Position numbers and translations under genes: made by a program
From: DASRTE01 sp035316885
GTDB taxonomy: Bacteria; Actinomycetota; Actinomycetes; Jiangellales; Jiangellaceae
Length of the DNA stretch: 18,192 nt
Assembly (NCBI GenBank): GCA_035316885.1
Contig: DATHII010000187.1
Coordinates: 1-18,192, forward strand
Direction of reading: 5' to 3'
In this document: piece by piece, positions 6,728 to 14,287 of the stretch
Layout: every line of letters begins with the position of its first letter
How positions within the stretch are numbered: the stretch's first letter is position 1
The notes under the pieces: generated by a model
What the model was told of the DNA's origin: nothing
What the model saw: the letters and a program-made list of their open reading frames with translations, nothing else
Databases searched by the model: none

Positions 6728-7384
6728 AGCGTCGAGCCCCGCATCAACGACCGGATCCGCGTTCCCGAGGTCCGGCTCGTCGGCCCCAACGGTGAGCAGG
6801 TGGGAATCGTCCGGATCGAGGACGCGCTCCGGCTGGCCCAGGAGGCCGACCTCGACCTGGTCGAGGTCGCGCCGTCGGCACGCCCACCCGTGGCAAAGCT
6901 CATGGACTACGGCAAGTTCAAGTACGAGTCCGCGATGAAGGCGCGTGAGGCTCGCCGGAACCAGTCGCACGTCCTGATCAAGGAGCAGAAGCTCCGCCCG
7001 AAGATCGACACGCACGACTACGAGACCAAGAAGCGCAACGTCGAACGCTTCCTGGCCGAGGGTGACAAGGTGAAGGTCACGATCATGTTCCGCGGACGCG
7101 AGCAGTCCCGGCCGGAGCTCGGCTTCCGGTTGCTGCAGCGGCTTGCCGGTGACGTGGCCGACCTCGGCTTCGTCGAGTCCTCGCCGAAGCAGGACGGCCG
7201 CAACATGATCATGGTCCTCGGCCCGCACAAGAAGAAGGCCGACGCCAAGGCCGAGAAGGAAGCCGCGCGCGCGCGCCGCGCTGCCGAGCGCGAAGCGGAC
7301 GCGCAGGCCGACCGCGACCACCGGGCTGCCACCAGGGCCGCCGCAGCGGCGGAGAAGGCCGCCAAGCCGACCGACGCCGTCTGA
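6725..7384 (+). CDS. infC: Translation initiation factor IF-3 (ATC start)
   Basis: With ATC 6725 as start the protein has 219 residues. The N-terminal domain (about residues 5-75) carries EPRINDRIRVPEVRL, EDALRLAQEADLDLVEVAP and KLMDYGKFKYE, the IF-3 signature. The C-terminal domain (about 85-170) includes the segments around LRPKIDTHDYETK, VKVTIMFRGRE and MIMVLGPHKKK. A charged Ala/Lys/Glu/Arg-rich tail of about 45 residues follows, a common actinobacterial extension. The usual PPVCKLMD Cys is Ala here. IF-3 binds the 30S subunit, prevents premature 50S joining and checks the initiator tRNA-start codon pair. rpmI follows after 33 bases. Regulation probably combines the upstream attenuator with IF-3 discrimination against its own ATC start. 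Longer N-terminal versions would translate the structured leader and are not credible. Confidence 0.95.
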   Translation: MSVEPRINDRIRVPEVRLVGPNGEQVGIVRIEDALRLAQEADLDLVEVAPSARPPVAKLMDYGKFKYESAMKAREARRNQSHVLIKEQKLRPKIDTHDYETKKRNVERFLAEGDKVKVTIMFRGREQSRPELGFRLLQRLAGDVADLGFVESSPKQDGRNMIMVLGPHKKKADAKAEKEAARARRAAEREADAQADRDHRAATRAAAAAEKAAKPTDAV

Positions 7385-7417
7385 GCACCGCACGACCGAC
7401 GAGGAGATACGGCAGCC

Positions 7418-7612
7418 ATGCCGAAGATGAAGACACACAGCGGTTCCCGCAAGCGGTTCCGCATCACCGGCCGCGGCAAGATCCTGCGCCAGAAGGCCGG
7501 TCGCCGCCACAACCTCGAGCACAAGCCGACGACGCGTACCCGCCGTCTCGATGGCCTCACGGAGGTGTCGGCTGCCGACACCAAGCGCATCAGGAAGCTG
7601 CTCGGCAAGTAA
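7418..7612 (+). CDS. rpmI: 50S ribosomal protein L35
   Basis: The 64-residue basic protein begins MPKMKTHSGSRKRFR and continues with TGRGKILRQKAGRRHNLEHK, the L35 signature; length is normal. It is a late-assembling component of the large ribosomal subunit. GAGGAG at 7401-7406 lies 11 bases before the ATG, a little far but acceptable. It is the middle gene of the conserved infC-rpmI-rplT operon, 33 bases after infC and 54 bases before rplT. Confidence 0.97.
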   Translation: MPKMKTHSGSRKRFRITGRGKILRQKAGRRHNLEHKPTTRTRRLDGLTEVSAADTKRIRKLLGK

Positions 7613-7630
7613 CGACGACGACGACGTTTC

Positions 7631-7649
7631 TCGGGCCGTGCCGGCCCGA
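7631..7649 (+). other. Perfect 7-bp hairpin between rpmI and rplT
   Basis: TCGGGCC (7631-7637) pairs perfectly with GGCCCGA (7643-7649) around GTGCC. No U-tract follows, so it is not a terminator. It sits seven bases before the rplT ribosome binding site and could be an RNA processing or stability element, or a site for translational control. A CGACGACGACGACG run (7613-7626) precedes it. Confidence 0.4.
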
Positions 7650-7666
7650 CCTAGCAAGGAGTTCCA

Positions 7667-8047
7667 GTGGCACGCGTGAAGCGGGCGGCCAACGCCCACA
7701 AGAAGCGCCGAGAGGTCCTCGAGCAGGCCAGCGGCTACCGGGGACAGCGGTCCCGGCTCTACCGCAAGGCGAAGGAGCAGGTCACCCACTCCCTCGTCTA
7801 CGCCTACCGTGACCGCAAGCAACGCAAGGGCGACTTCCGACAGCTGTGGATCACCCGGATCAATGCCGCCGCTCGGGCCAATGGCATGACCTACAACCGG
7901 TTCATCCAGGGCCTGCGGCTGGCCGAGATCGAGGTCGACCGCAAGATCTTGGCCGACCTCGCCGTCAACGACCCGGCGACCTTCGCGTCGCTCGTCGACA
8001 GCGCCCGGGCCGCGCTGCCGGCCGACCGCAACGCTCCGGCAGCCTGA
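7667..8047 (+). CDS. rplT: 50S ribosomal protein L20
   Basis: This 126-residue, strongly basic protein begins MARVKRAANAHKKRREVLEQ, with GYRGQRSRLYRKAKEQV, then DFRQLWITRINAAARANGMTYN in the middle and a C-terminal domain starting about residue 75 (LAEIEVDRKILADLA). Length and motifs are those of bacterial L20, an early 23S rRNA-binding assembly protein. GTG 7667 is fixed by AAGGAG at 7656-7661 with five bases spacing. In some phyla L20 represses its own operon; no obvious L20 binding mimic was identified here. Confidence 0.97.
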   Translation: MARVKRAANAHKKRREVLEQASGYRGQRSRLYRKAKEQVTHSLVYAYRDRKQRKGDFRQLWITRINAAARANGMTYNRFIQGLRLAEIEVDRKILADLAVNDPATFASLVDSARAALPADRNAPAA

Positions 8048-8156
8048 GTGGTCGCACGTGGCACATCGGCCGGGTGCGCCTGTGGGTGACTTGCCCGAAA
8101 TGTGGAGCCGTTCAGTGTGCCACGCCGGCATCGGCCCGGGATGATCCGGAGAGGTC

Positions 8157-8978
8157 GTGCTGACCGATCGCTCACGGCGCGTGCGTGAAGCCCGCAAGCT
8201 GCGCCGCCGTGCCGCCAGGGAGAGAGCAGGGCTGTTCCTCGCCGAGGGGCCGCAGGCGGTCCGTGAAGCGCTCGGCGAGTCCTTGGGCCCACGCCCGGGG
8301 CTGGTGGTCGAGATCTTCGCGGCAGTGTCGACCGCCGCACGTCACACCCGCCTGCTCGACCACGCGACGCGCGCCGGGGTGACCGTGCAGCTCGCCGACG
8401 ACGCGGCGCTGGCGTCGTTGTCGGAAACGGTGACGCCACAAGGGCTTGTGGCCGTCTGCCGGCGGGTGGCGGTCGGCATCGACGAGGCACTGCAAGCTCC
8501 GACGTCGCTCGTGGCCGTGCTGGTCGAGGTCAGCGATCCCGGCAACGCCGGGACGGTGATCCGCTGCGCCGACGCGGCTGGTGCGGGCGCTGTCGTGCTC
8601 GCAGGGGATGCAGTCGATCCGCACAGCGGAAAGTGCGTGCGAGCGTCGGCGGGCAGTCTCTTCCACCTGCCGGTCGTCGCGGGCGTCGCGGTCGATGAGG
8701 CCCTCCGTGCCCTGCGACAACACGGCCTGACGGTGACGGCCGCCGACGGTGCCGGTTCGCTCGACCTCGACGAGGCGGACGACTCCGGCCTGCTTGCCCG
8801 CCCGACGGCCTGGCTGTTCGGCAACGAGGCCCGAGGCCTGCCCCACCAGCTGCTTGCACTGGCCGACCGCGTGGTACGGATCCCGATCCATGGGCGGGCC
8901 GAGAGCCTCAACCTCGCAACAGCCGCCGCCGTCTGCCTCTACGCATCCGCCCGCGCCCACCGCCGAACGTTGGCGTGA
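8157..8978 (+). CDS. TrmH/SpoU-family RNA 2'-O-methyltransferase (TsnR/RlmB-like)
   Basis: This 273-residue protein has the three SPOUT knot motifs: motif 1 in SDPGNAGTVIRCADAAGA, motif 2 in WLFGNEARGL and motif 3 in IPIHGRAESLNLATAAAVCLY. The N-terminal 100 residues form the substrate-binding domain typical of the SpoU type (FLAEGPQAVREAL). It is expected to transfer a methyl group from S-adenosylmethionine to a ribose 2'-O, probably in 23S rRNA. In M. tuberculosis tsnR takes this same place after rplT. GTG 8157 follows GGAGAGG (8148-8154) closely. A 109-base gap without a terminator separates it from rplT, so read-through is likely. The exact nucleotide target and any thiostrepton link are not shown by the sequence. 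Confidence 0.9.
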   Translation: MLTDRSRRVREARKLRRRAARERAGLFLAEGPQAVREALGESLGPRPGLVVEIFAAVSTAARHTRLLDHATRAGVTVQLADDAALASLSETVTPQGLVAVCRRVAVGIDEALQAPTSLVAVLVEVSDPGNAGTVIRCADAAGAGAVVLAGDAVDPHSGKCVRASAGSLFHLPVVAGVAVDEALRALRQHGLTVTAADGAGSLDLDEADDSGLLARPTAWLFGNEARGLPHQLLALADRVVRIPIHGRAESLNLATAAAVCLYASARAHRRTLA

Positions 8979-9024
8979 CTGCTCACCGTTGCTTGGTGTA
9001 TCGTAGGTGTATGGCACGCACCAA
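8975..9024 (+). promoter_or_regulatory. vapBC promoter with repeats (candidate operator), leaderless start
   Basis: GTGACT (8975-8980) and TATCGT (8999-9004) form a -35/-10 pair with an 18-base spacer. The start is predicted at 9011, the first base of the vapB ATG, and no ribosome binding site is present. GGTGTAT is repeated directly at 8995-9001 and 9006-9012, one helical turn apart. TTGGTG (8993-8998) is mirrored by CACCAA (9019-9024). Such repeats are likely sites for VapB/VapBC autorepression. Confidence 0.5.
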
Positions 9025-9226
9025 CATCGAGCTGGACGACGACCTGGTAGCCGAGGTGATGAAACGCTACGGCGTGACGACCAAGCGCGAAGCCGTCGAC
9101 CTCGCCCTGCGGCGTCTCGTCGGAACTCCGCTGACCAAGGACTTCCTGCTGAGCATCCGAGGCGTTGGGTGGGCGGGTGACCTCGACGAGATCCGCTCCT
9201 CTGACGAGGTCGAGCACGTCCGGTGA
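9011..9226 (+). CDS. vapB: VapB-type antitoxin (ribbon-helix-helix family)
   Basis: The 71-residue protein starts MARTNIELDDDLVAEVMKRYGVTTKREAVDLALRRLVG when read in sections: a short beta strand (ARTNIELD), then two helices with TKREAVDLALRRL. This is the usual DNA-binding part of VapB antitoxins of the VapB2-like type. The C-terminal half (SIRGVGWAGDLDEIRSS) is the expected toxin-wrapping region, with the Gly-Trp-x-Gly-Asp-Leu pattern common in this family. It should dimerise, bind the repeats around its own start, and neutralise the adjacent VapC. It overlaps vapC by four bases (GTGA). The promoter suggests a leaderless message. Confidence 0.9.
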   Translation: MARTNIELDDDLVAEVMKRYGVTTKREAVDLALRRLVGTPLTKDFLLSIRGVGWAGDLDEIRSSDEVEHVR

Positions 9227-9630
9227 TCCTCGTCGACACCTCGGCATGGATCGATTACCTGCGCGCGTCCGATACGGCAGTGGCTGCCGAGCTCACCGCG
9301 CTGATCATCGACGGTGCGGACCTCGCGACGACCGAGGCCGTGGTGATGGAACTGCTGGCCGGCGGGGACACGCCGGTCCGTGCGGATGCCATCGAGAAGC
9401 TCACGAATGGACTGCCTCTTCTCGGTACCGATCCGCGGTTCGACTTCCGACAGGCTGCGTCAGTCTTCCTCGCGGCGCGCCGGAGCGGCAGGACCGTTCG
9501 CAGCTTGGTCGACTGTCTGATCGCCGCCGTCTCGCTCCGCCACGACGTGCCGCTCCTGCACAAGGACGCTGACTACGACGCCATCGCCTCGTGCCTGCCG
9601 TTGCGGATCCACCCGGTCGACCGTCGCTGA
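9223..9630 (+). CDS. vapC: VapC-type PIN-domain ribonuclease toxin
   Basis: The 135-residue PIN domain has the acidic catalytic set: Asp5 (MILVDTSAW), Glu43 (VVMELLAG), Asp97 (SLVDCLIAAV), and Asp115/Asp117 (LLHKDADYD). All key residues are present, so the toxin should be active. It is a Mg-dependent endoribonuclease when free of VapB; VapC enzymes commonly cut tRNA or 23S rRNA, but the target here is not known. GTG 9223 overlaps the vapB stop (GTGA), giving coupled translation. The pair sits between the rRNA methyltransferase gene and pheS, interrupting a translation gene block without breaking either neighbour. Confidence 0.92.
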   Translation: MILVDTSAWIDYLRASDTAVAAELTALIIDGADLATTEAVVMELLAGGDTPVRADAIEKLTNGLPLLGTDPRFDFRQAASVFLAARRSGRTVRSLVDCLIAAVSLRHDVPLLHKDADYDAIASCLPLRIHPVDRR

Positions 9631-9664
9631 GGCGACCATGAGGCGTCTGGGCCGGCGAGCCTCC

Positions 9665-9670
9665 TAGACT
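9665..9670 (+). promoter_or_regulatory. Predicted -10 element (TAGACT) for pheST
   Basis: TAGACT fits TANNNT and predicts a start near 9677, leaving a leader of about 49 bases before pheS. Just upstream, GAGGC (9640-9644) can pair with GCCTC (9659-9663), a small hairpin without a U-tract. No leader peptide with Phe codons or T-box-like element is visible. Confidence 0.4.
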
Positions 9671-9725
9671 CGGGCGCGACCACACCCACTCTGGGGACCA
9701 GCACACATCCGGAGCAGCGAGAAAG

Positions 9726-10835
9726 ATGTCCGCGCCCAACAGCGAGTACGACCCGGTCGAGGTGACCCCCCTCCACCCGGACGAGGTGTCCCGGATGCGC
9801 GCCGAGGCGCTGGCCGCCGTATCCGGTGCGAACGACCTGGACGCGCTGAAGGAGGTCCGACTCGCCCACGCGGACGACCGGTCACCGCTGGCCCTCGCGA
9901 ATCGCGAGATCGGGGCGCTACCGCCGCAGGCCCGCAAGGCGGCCGGCCAGCGAGTGGGTGCGGCGCGACGTGATGTCGCCGACGCGGTCGCGGCCCGGCA
10001 GGTGGTCCTCGAGGAAGAGCGCGACGAGCGCGTCCTCGTCGAGGAGGCTGTCGACGTCACGCTGCCGTGGGACCGGGTGCCGCAGGGGGCACGGCACCCG
10101 CTGACGACAATCCAGGAACGGGTCGCAGACGTGTTCGTGGCCATGGGCTGGGAGGTCGCCGAGGGGCCTGAGGTGGAGGCCGAGTGGCTGAACTTCGACG
10201 CGCTGAACATCGGTCCCGATCACCCGGCTCGAACGATGCAGGACACCTTCTTCGTCGAGTCGGAGGAATCCGGGCTGGTGCTGCGGACGCACACCTCACC
10301 GGTCCAGGCGCGGACCATGCTCGACCGCGAGCCGCCGATCTACGTGATCTGCCCGGGCCGTACGTTCCGCACCGACGAGCTCGACGCGACCCACTCTCCG
10401 GTCTTCAGCCAGGTCGAGGGCCTGGCCGTCGACGAGGGCATCACGATGGCCCACCTCAAGGGCACGCTCGACCACTTCGCGGCGACGATGTTCGGCGAGG
10501 GCATCACCACCCGCCTGCGCCCGTCGTACTTCCCGTTCACAGAGCCCAGTGCCGAGATGGACCTGCAGTGCTTCGTCTGCCGCGGCGCCTCGGTGGGCGA
10601 CCCGGACCGGCCGTGCCGCACCTGCTCGTCCGAGGGCTGGATCGAGTGGGGCGGCTGCGGTGTGGTCAATCCGCGCGTCCTGGTGGCCTGCGGTATCGAC
10701 GCGGACCGCTACACCGGCTTCGCGTTCGGCATGGGACTCGAGCGGACGCTGATGTTCCGCCATGGCGTCGAGGACATGCGCGACATGGTCGAGGGCGACG
10801 TCCGCTTCGCCCGGTCATTCGGGATGGAGATCTGA
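9726..10835 (+). CDS. pheS: Phenylalanyl-tRNA synthetase alpha subunit
   Basis: The 369-residue protein has an N-terminal coiled-coil region (about 20-110) that contacts tRNA, then the class II catalytic core: motif 1 around HPLTTIQERVADVFVAMGWEV, motif 2 in FRTDELDATHSPVFSQVEGL, motif 3 in GFAFGMGLERTLM. An insertion with CFVC and CRTC (about residues 279-300) could bind a metal; it is seen in other actinobacterial PheS proteins. The enzyme charges tRNA-Phe as an alpha2-beta2 tetramer with PheT. ATG 9726 is preceded by GGAG at 9711-9714 and a GAGAAAG stretch. The stop overlaps the pheT start (TGATG), ensuring coupled synthesis. Confidence 0.96.
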   Translation: MSAPNSEYDPVEVTPLHPDEVSRMRAEALAAVSGANDLDALKEVRLAHADDRSPLALANREIGALPPQARKAAGQRVGAARRDVADAVAARQVVLEEERDERVLVEEAVDVTLPWDRVPQGARHPLTTIQERVADVFVAMGWEVAEGPEVEAEWLNFDALNIGPDHPARTMQDTFFVESEESGLVLRTHTSPVQARTMLDREPPIYVICPGRTFRTDELDATHSPVFSQVEGLAVDEGITMAHLKGTLDHFAATMFGEGITTRLRPSYFPFTEPSAEMDLQCFVCRGASVGDPDRPCRTCSSEGWIEWGGCGVVNPRVLVACGIDADRYTGFAFGMGLERTLMFRHGVEDMRDMVEGDVRFARSFGMEI

Positions 10836-13324
10836 TGCGGGTCCCCCTGTCGTGGCTCCGCGAGCACGTCGAGCTCTCCCCGGCCGAGACCTCCCGCGAC
10901 ATCGCCGCCCGGCTGGTACGGGCGGGCCTCGAGGTCGAGACCGTGCACAAGGCGGGCACCGATGTCACCGGACCCCTGCTCGTGGGGCGGGTTGTCGACC
11001 TCATCGACGAGACCCACAGCAACGGCAAGACCATCCGCTGGTGCCAGGTGGGCGTGGGTGAGGACCAGCCGCGGGGAATCGTCTGCGGAGCGCACAACTT
11101 CGCCGTCGGCGACCTCGTCGTGGTGGCGCTGCCCGGCGCTGTCCTCTCCGGCGGGTTCGCCATCACCGCGCGCCGGACGTATGGACACGTGTCCGACGGC
11201 ATGATCTGCTCCGCCCGCGAGCTCGGGATCGGCGACGACCACACCGGGATCATCGTCCTGCGCGCCGAGGAGGGATCGCCCGGCGACGACGCCACGGAGG
11301 TTCTGCACCTGCGCGACGACGTCCTCGACATGGCCGTCACCCCGGACCGTGGCTACTGCCTGTCGATCCGTGGCGTGGCCCGCGAGGTCGCCACGGCCTA
11401 TGGCGTCCCGCTGCACGATCCGGGAGCGGCCGGGCGGCATCAGCGGGCGGAGGCCGACACATCACCGGGATACCCGGTCGTCGTGGACGACGCCGATCGG
11501 TGCGCAATCTACGTCGCACGCACGATCACCGACCTCGACCTCGAGGCCGTCAGCCCGCGCTGGCTGCAGCGCCGGGTCCAGCTCGCGGGCATGCGTCCGA
11601 TCTCACTCGCGGTAGACGTCACCAATTACGTCATGCTCGAGCTCGGGCAGCCGATCCACGGCTTCGACCGGGACGCGCTCACCGGGCCGATCGTCGTACG
11701 CCGGGCGGCTGCGGGGGAGAAGCTCACGACTCTCGACGGCGCCGTCCGCGACCTCGACCCGGACGACCTGCTGATCAGCGACGACTCGGGCCCCATCGGA
11801 CTGGCGGGAGTCATGGGCGGCGAGAGCACCGAGATGGGCACCTCGACCCGTTCTATCGTCATCGAGGCCGCCAACTTCGAAGCGACCGGCGTCGCCCGCA
11901 CGGCCCGGCGGCACAAGCTGTCCAGCGAGGCCTCGAAGCGCTTCGAGCGCGGTGTCGACCCGGCACTGCCGCTCGTGGCGGCAACGCGGGTCGCCGACCT
12001 GTTGGTCGAACTCGGCGGTGCGACGGCCGACGCCGCGGTGACGACCGTCGGGCATGTGCCGAAGCCGGCAGCGGTAGAGATCGACTCCGAGCTTCCGGGC
12101 CGGGTCGTCGGTGTCCCGTATGCAGCCGAGGAGGTCGCCGGGCTGCTCGCGGCGGTCGGCAGTCGCGTGACACCGCTCGACGGCGGTCGGCTGTCGATCG
12201 TCCCGCCGACCTGGCGCCCAGATCTCACCGATCCCTTCGACTTCGTCGAGGAGGTCGCGCGCCTGCACGGATACGACGCGATTCCCTCCGTGCTTCCGGC
12301 CGCCCCCGCCGGTCGCGGCGTCACGTTCGACCAGCGCCTGCGTCGGCGGATGGAGCGGGCGGTTGCCGCGGCAGGCTACGTCGAGGCACCCTCGAACCCC
12401 TTCGTCGGGCCGCGCGACCTCGACGCCCTCGCCCTGTCCGCGGACGATGCGCGGCGCCAGGTGCTCCGGCTGGCCAACCCGCTCTCGGACGAGGCGCCGT
12501 TCCTGCGAACGACATTGCTGCCCGGGCTGCTTGCGGCCCTGCGGCGCAACGTGGGGCGGGGCCTGCCCGACGTCGCGCTGTTCGAGTCAGGCCTGGTGTT
12601 CCGGCCGGGTCCGGGACAACTGCCCGCTCCGCCGCGGCTGCCGGTCGACCGCCGTCCGACCGACGACGAGCTCGCGGCGCTGTTCGCCGCTCTACCCGAC
12701 CAGCCACGGCGGCTGGCCACGGCCGCCTCGGGTGACCGGGAACCGGCTGGCTGGTGGGGACCCGCACGGAGGGTGACCTGGGCGGATGCGGTGGAGGCGG
12801 CGCGGATCGTCGCCGCCGAGGCCGGGGTCGAGCTGACGGTGCAGCGCGACGAGCACGCGCCCTGGAACCCCGGACGCTGTGCGGCGCTGTACGTCGGGGA
12901 GACGCTCGTTGGTCATGCCGGCGAGCTTCACCCGAGGGTCGTCGAGGCTCTCGGTCTGCCCGCGCGGTCGGTGGCGATGGAGCTGGAGATCGACCGGCTC
13001 GGTGCCGTCGACGAGCCGACGGCCGCGCCCCGGTTGTCGACCTTCCCGGTGGCCACGCAGGACGTTGCGCTGGTCCTTCCCGCGGAGATTCCCGCGGCCG
13101 ATGTCGAGGCCGCCCTGCGCGCCGGCGCCGGCGAGCTGCTCGAGTCGCTGCGGCTCTTCGACGTGTACGAGGGCGCCCAGGTGGGCGAGGGTCGGAGGTC
13201 GCTGGCGTATGCGCTGCGGTTCCGGGCACCCGACCGCACGCTCACCGTCGAGGAGACGACGGCCGCACGCGACGCCGCCGTGGCCGAAGCGGCACGTCGC
13301 ACCGGAGCCGTCCTGCGCAGCTGA
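10835..13324 (+). CDS. pheT: Phenylalanyl-tRNA synthetase beta subunit
   Basis: The 829-residue protein has the full domain order: N-terminal MRVPLSWLREHV, an EMAP-like OB tRNA-binding domain (about 40-150, with VCGAHNF and GMICSARELG), the B3/B4 editing domain (about 215-400, with ISLAVDVTNYVMLELGQPIH and the GLAGVMGG loop), B5 (about 405-475, ending in VPPTWRPDL), the pseudo-catalytic core (about 480-700) and the C-terminal FDX-ACB anticodon-binding domain (about 735-829, STFPVATQDVALVL to FRAPDRTLT). It is intact and of usual length. The editing domain hydrolyses mischarged Tyr-tRNA-Phe. ATG 10835 shares one base with the pheS stop. No terminator is obvious after it. Confidence 0.96.
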   Translation: MRVPLSWLREHVELSPAETSRDIAARLVRAGLEVETVHKAGTDVTGPLLVGRVVDLIDETHSNGKTIRWCQVGVGEDQPRGIVCGAHNFAVGDLVVVALPGAVLSGGFAITARRTYGHVSDGMICSARELGIGDDHTGIIVLRAEEGSPGDDATEVLHLRDDVLDMAVTPDRGYCLSIRGVAREVATAYGVPLHDPGAAGRHQRAEADTSPGYPVVVDDADRCAIYVARTITDLDLEAVSPRWLQRRVQLAGMRPISLAVDVTNYVMLELGQPIHGFDRDALTGPIVVRRAAAGEKLTTLDGAVRDLDPDDLLISDDSGPIGLAGVMGGESTEMGTSTRSIVIEAANFEATGVARTARRHKLSSEASKRFERGVDPALPLVAATRVADLLVELGGATADAAVTTVGHVPKPAAVEIDSELPGRVVGVPYAAEEVAGLLAAVGSRVTPLDGGRLSIVPPTWRPDLTDPFDFVEEVARLHGYDAIPSVLPAAPAGRGVTFDQRLRRRMERAVAAAGYVEAPSNPFVGPRDLDALALSADDARRQVLRLANPLSDEAPFLRTTLLPGLLAALRRNVGRGLPDVALFESGLVFRPGPGQLPAPPRLPVDRRPTDDELAALFAALPDQPRRLATAASGDREPAGWWGPARRVTWADAVEAARIVAAEAGVELTVQRDEHAPWNPGRCAALYVGETLVGHAGELHPRVVEALGLPARSVAMELEIDRLGAVDEPTAAPRLSTFPVATQDVALVLPAEIPAADVEAALRAGAGELLESLRLFDVYEGAQVGEGRRSLAYALRFRAPDRTLTVEETTAARDAAVAEAARRTGAVLRS

Positions 13325-13374
13325 GCCTGTGGACAAGCCGATCCCACCGACCGCAGCGGCAATCATTGGCAGCC

Positions 13375-13553
13375 ATGGAGGTGGGAGGCACCATGGTGGC
13401 GGTCGTGGATCCCGACGAGCCCGCGCTGCGGGCGTGGGAGCCGCGCCTCGGTCGATACGAGAGGTCGCCCATGTGACCGGCGACCAACCCTTCGATGCCC
13501 GCGTCCCGTTCCCCGTCATGGTTACACCCGCGGATCTGGTCCGTTCACGCTGA
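13375..13553 (+). pseudogene. C-terminal remnant of a Uma2-family (DUF820) gene, frameshifted
   Basis: One frame reads VAVVDPDEPALRAWEPRLGR from about 13396 and stops at 13476. A second frame continues EVAHVTGDQPFDARVPFPV and ends MVTPADLVRSR at 13553. Joined, these give the classic Uma2-type C-terminus (a strand with a DP.EP turn, a GRYEEVA-like segment, a G...F...PFPV element and a final PADL). The join is at 13459-13464, where one missing G in GAGGAGG would produce the observed GAGAGG. No N-terminal part with the nuclease-like catalytic residues is present upstream, because pheT ends only 50 bases earlier. It is a dead fragment; the family match is from memory of the pattern, not a search. 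Confidence 0.6.
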
Positions 13554-13557
13554 CGGG

Positions 13558-14235
13558 TCAACGCCAGCCGGTACGCATGCGCAGCCAATCGAGCGTGACG
13601 TCGAGCTGGGCCTGCTGGAACGCCCGCACGGTCGGCAGGCCGGGCGGTGGCGGCCGCCTGGTCGCGTCCGCCCACATGCCGGCGAGGCCGGCCAGCAGGC
13701 CGGTGACGTACCACGGATCGACCGCGGTCAGCAGCGGGTGCCGGTCGAGGTAGGCCTGCGGGTCGTGCCCGTGGAGGGCCGCGTTGACCAGGAAGAGGAG
13801 CCGGGCGTAGCCGGTGAACTCGTCGCGGAGGGTGGTCCCGATGTCAGCGACGCCAGGCACGGGGACACGGCGTGATCGACGTCGACAGCGCGGTGATCGC
13901 GCCAACCACGCGCGCGAGGTCGTCGGCGCTCCACGGCATCGGCGGTGAGTGCCCGTCGATCTCGTCGAGAACCAGTGCGACCCACCGACGTCGTCGTACG
14001 TAGCCCGAAGCCGGGGGACCGCTACGCCTGCGTTCGGGCCCGGCTGCTTGACGAAGGCGCGCGAACCGTCGGCGCAGCGCACCCGGGCCGCAAGTCCGGG
14101 TGAGAAGCCGCCGGCCTGGTTGACGGCAGCGACGACCGGCGCGCCGAGAAGATCCTCGATACCGGCGCGGACACCCGCTGGGAGGTCGGGCCACTCCGCG
14201 CGCACACCGGCGGCGGGGGGCACCTTGATTGCCAT
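13558..14235 (-). pseudogene. Aminoglycoside phosphotransferase-like pseudogene (two frameshifts, catalytic core lost)
   Basis: From ATG 14235 the frame reads as an APH/choline-kinase-like N-lobe (AVNQAGGFSPGLAARVRCADGS when split, then AFVKQPGPNAG) up to ATYDDV. A frameshift at about 13985-13992 moves the homologous reading into another frame (RWVALVLDEIDG, PMPWSADDLARVVGAI, ALSTSITPCP). A second shift at the GGGG run 13861-13864 returns to the first frame (VPGVADIGTTLRDEF, then LDRHPLLTAVDP, GLLAGLAGMWADAT, PPPGLPTVRAFQ) to the stop at 13558. The HGDxxxxN catalytic loop and the following metal-binding Asp of the family are absent, which points to an internal deletion between DEFTGYAR and LLFLVNAAL. 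A short deletion after GPNAG is also likely. The product would be inactive. Confidence 0.75.
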
Positions 14236-14287
14236 GGCGCCATGATCTGCGGCCGGCCGCGCCCGGCAACGCATTTCGCCGCTGACC

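Noticed and set aside
7613..7626. CGA trinucleotide run after rpmI as a repeat element
   Set aside because: It is only about 14 bases long and common in GC-rich intergenic DNA; there are no further copies or array structure.
9640..9663. Terminator after vapC
   Set aside because: Only a five-base stem with no U-tract; the following bases instead fit a pheS -10 element.
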